A model generated the notes under the pieces. That model was not told the origin of the DNA and did no database searches. It saw only the letters and a program-made list of their open reading frames with translations. From Nostoc sp. ATCC 53789 (GTDB lineage Bacteria; Cyanobacteriota; Cyanobacteriia; Cyanobacteriales; Nostocaceae): a stretch of DNA of 64,000 bases. The stretch covers positions 3,886,501 to 3,950,500 of the forward strand of contig NZ_CP046703.1 in the NCBI RefSeq assembly GCF_009873495.1, in the 5' to 3' direction. Positions 62,820 to 64,000 of this stretch are shown here, one piece after another (position 1 is the first letter of the stretch; each line of letters begins with the position of its first letter). Both the position numbers and the translations under genes were made by a program.

Positions 62820-63443
62820 TTATTCATCCCCATCATCTATCTGATCACACTGAGAGTTTTCCCCTTGTTGATCTGTAGATTTGACACTCACATCATCCAA
62901 ATATAAAAATGCATACTTGGCTTTGGAACCAAACTTGATCTCGGTGGATGTAGCTTTGGCTTTAAAATAAAAGGTGTATTGTGTGTAGGGTTGGTAAGAA
63001 GTATCCTTTTTCTTACAAACCTTATTTCCACCTACAAAAACCTTAAATTTATTCTTTAGGTCAGGTGCCTCTTCAGTGGATGCAAAATAGTAAGTAAGTT
63101 TGTAGTATTGATCGACAACTGTAGGGATAGTCTGTGATATGTAGCTCAAGTCTATAAATCCACCAAGCGATAAACCTTGGTTCCCAGTGTTAGAAAAATT
63201 GTCAATCCTAGTACCTGATGTATCTATCGGATCGCCAGTTTTAATCCATCCTGTAAGATTAGGATTTGTAGCGTTGGGATTATTAGGATCTACGAGTCCG
63301 TCGTTTTCAAATCCCCCGTTGGTAATCAGTTCTTGTCCTTCTGCTTGTGCTGCTGACTTATAAGTATTGGTAATAACAGCGGTATGAAGGAAAGCAGTGG
63401 TCAAACTACAAAAAATAATTGAGAGTTTTTTAGTGAACTTCAC
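62820..63443 (-). CDS. Secreted paralogue without a PEP-CTERM signal
   Basis: 207 aa from GTG 63443. The start was set by alignment to the neighbour: both have TATTTGGAG and then (M/V)K(L/F)T(Q/K)KLS. The beta domain matches in order (LITNGGFENDGLVDPNNPN, TGNQGLSLGGF, YAFLYLDDVSVKS). In place of PEP plus helix the C-terminus is acidic (STDQQGENSQCDQIDDGDE). It is probably a secreted protein that lost the anchor, or the ancestor before the anchor was gained. Confidence 0.75.
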   Translation of the reverse strand: MKFTKKLSIIFCSLTTAFLHTAVITNTYKSAAQAEGQELITNGGFENDGLVDPNNPNATNPNLTGWIKTGDPIDTSGTRIDNFSNTGNQGLSLGGFIDLSYISQTIPTVVDQYYKLTYYFASTEEAPDLKNKFKVFVGGNKVCKKKDTSYQPYTQYTFYFKAKATSTEIKFGSKAKYAFLYLDDVSVKSTDQQGENSQCDQIDDGDE

Positions 63444-63505
63444 AAGACATAACTCCAAATAGTTCAAAATTCATGACAGCGAGTACTTGATTTACTTTGT
63501 AGTGA

Positions 63506-64000
63506 TTAAGGCAAGATAAACCCGTAAGTATTTTTGAAGATATTCTGGGCAGTAGTACCACTTAAGTAGGTAGAAAAACTCTGTGCTGTCGATAAAACTG
63601 TAGTGTTGGCGAGTATACCCAGTGGATAGACAATCGGATCGCTTTCTGTTGTTAAAGCAGTTTCTACGACTCTTACCTTGGTAGAAATTGCAGCATCGGT
63701 TTTGTAAACTGCACCTGCATCAATAGTTTTACTTACGCCTCCAACTACAAGAGTTTTATTTTCAACAGCAGTTAAGACATTACGCACATTGCTAGCGAGG
63801 TATGTTTTAGGGCTAACAGTAGTGAAAATACCTCGGCTAGTAAGAACTTGTTTGGCATAATTTCCTGCTGGTACAACTGGCGGAGTACCTGTGTAGTCAC
63901 CTATCGCGATGCCGGTAATGTTGGCGTTGGTCAAACCATTGAAGCTAGTCAGAGCAGCACTACCAGCACTAACAGGAGGTGTCGTAGGAGCAATCAAAAC
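63506..64000 (-). CDS. modA: Molybdate ABC transporter substrate-binding protein ModA (5' part outside window)
   Basis: C-terminal 164 or so residues of a periplasmic ModA/WtpA-type binding protein; the frame is open at the window edge. Marks: AIGDYTGTPPVVPAGNYAKQ, SRGIFTTV, NVRNVLTAVENK, GAVYKTDAAISTKVRVVE and YPLGIL, ending FKNTYGFILP. This is a 5'-partial gene, so the true start and signal peptide are not visible. Confidence 0.8.
   Translation of the reverse strand, partial: VLIAPTTPPVSAGSAALTSFNGLTNANITGIAIGDYTGTPPVVPAGNYAKQVLTSRGIFTTVSPKTYLASNVRNVLTAVENKTLVVGGVSKTIDAGAVYKTDAAISTKVRVVETALTTESDPIVYPLGILANTTVLSTAQSFSTYLSGTTAQNIFKNTYGFILP

Overview
The window looks like chromosome of a filamentous, Nostoc/Anabaena-type cyanobacterium. 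Evidence: a phycocyanin rod operon with two rod linkers, many GCGATCGC (HIP1) octamers, heptanucleotide STRR repeats, CP12, a high-light-inducible protein, a ferrochelatase with a C-terminal CAB helix, hopanoid genes and PEP-CTERM proteins. I saw no rRNA, tRNA, prophage or complete insertion sequence.

Layout. (1) 0.2-0.9 kb: HD phosphohydrolase. (2) 1.1-6.3 kb, minus: phycocyanin operon cpcB-cpcA-(attenuator hairpin)-linker-linker-cpcD-cpcE-cpcF, with an HLR1-like RpaB site far upstream. (3) 8.1-14.7 kb: hopanoid side-chain locus. An RND transporter, hpnA and hpnH run leftward, the first two overlapping at TGATG; a ferritin-like diiron protein and hpnG run rightward and overlap. (4) 15.4-26 kb: GGDEF/EAL protein, LuxR regulator, sulfurtransferase, M50-CBS protease, nagA, purE, amidotransferase, TlyA and CP12. 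(5) 25.7-35.7 kb: GTPase, esterase, split Mn/Zn ABC transporter (mntC divergent from mntAB), Rieske protein, HAD phosphatase, NurA. (6) 36-50 kb: prolyl oligopeptidase, hemH, purB, membrane proteins, ComM-like ATPase, beta-lactamase-like protein, D-LDH. (7) 50-55 kb: M50 peptidase, FHA protein, 6-phosphogluconolactonase, RNase PH, adenylate kinase-like protein. (8) 55.5-60.7 kb: deoxypyrimidine island with a P-loop-less BtuR-like protein, tandem dcd genes, dut, a Dcd-fold protein fused to two membrane helices, an Rpn-type nuclease and thyX. (9) 60.8-64 kb: hli, thioredoxin-like protein, two PEP-CTERM-related paralogues and the 3' part of modA.

How the genes work together. The cpc operon supplies both phycocyanin subunits, the rod linkers and the CpcE/F lyase. 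The hopanoid block adds and processes the ribosyl side chain (HpnH then HpnG, plus HpnA) beside a candidate transporter and an uncharacterised diiron protein. The island at 55-61 kb encodes every step from dCTP to dTMP (Dcd, Dut, ThyX). It also holds a membrane-anchored Dcd-like protein whose catalytic Arg and Glu appear replaced; this is the best candidate here for an undescribed function.

The intergenic DNA is rich in small mobile-looking repeats: MITE-like elements with terminal inverted repeats (one with a 10-bp target duplication at the nagA stop), 28-nt palindromes and heptamer tracts. Some have entered reading frames (the RND transporter, the LuxR regulator, the DUF4126 C-terminus). 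All assignments come from reading the sequence and family knowledge; no database search was run.
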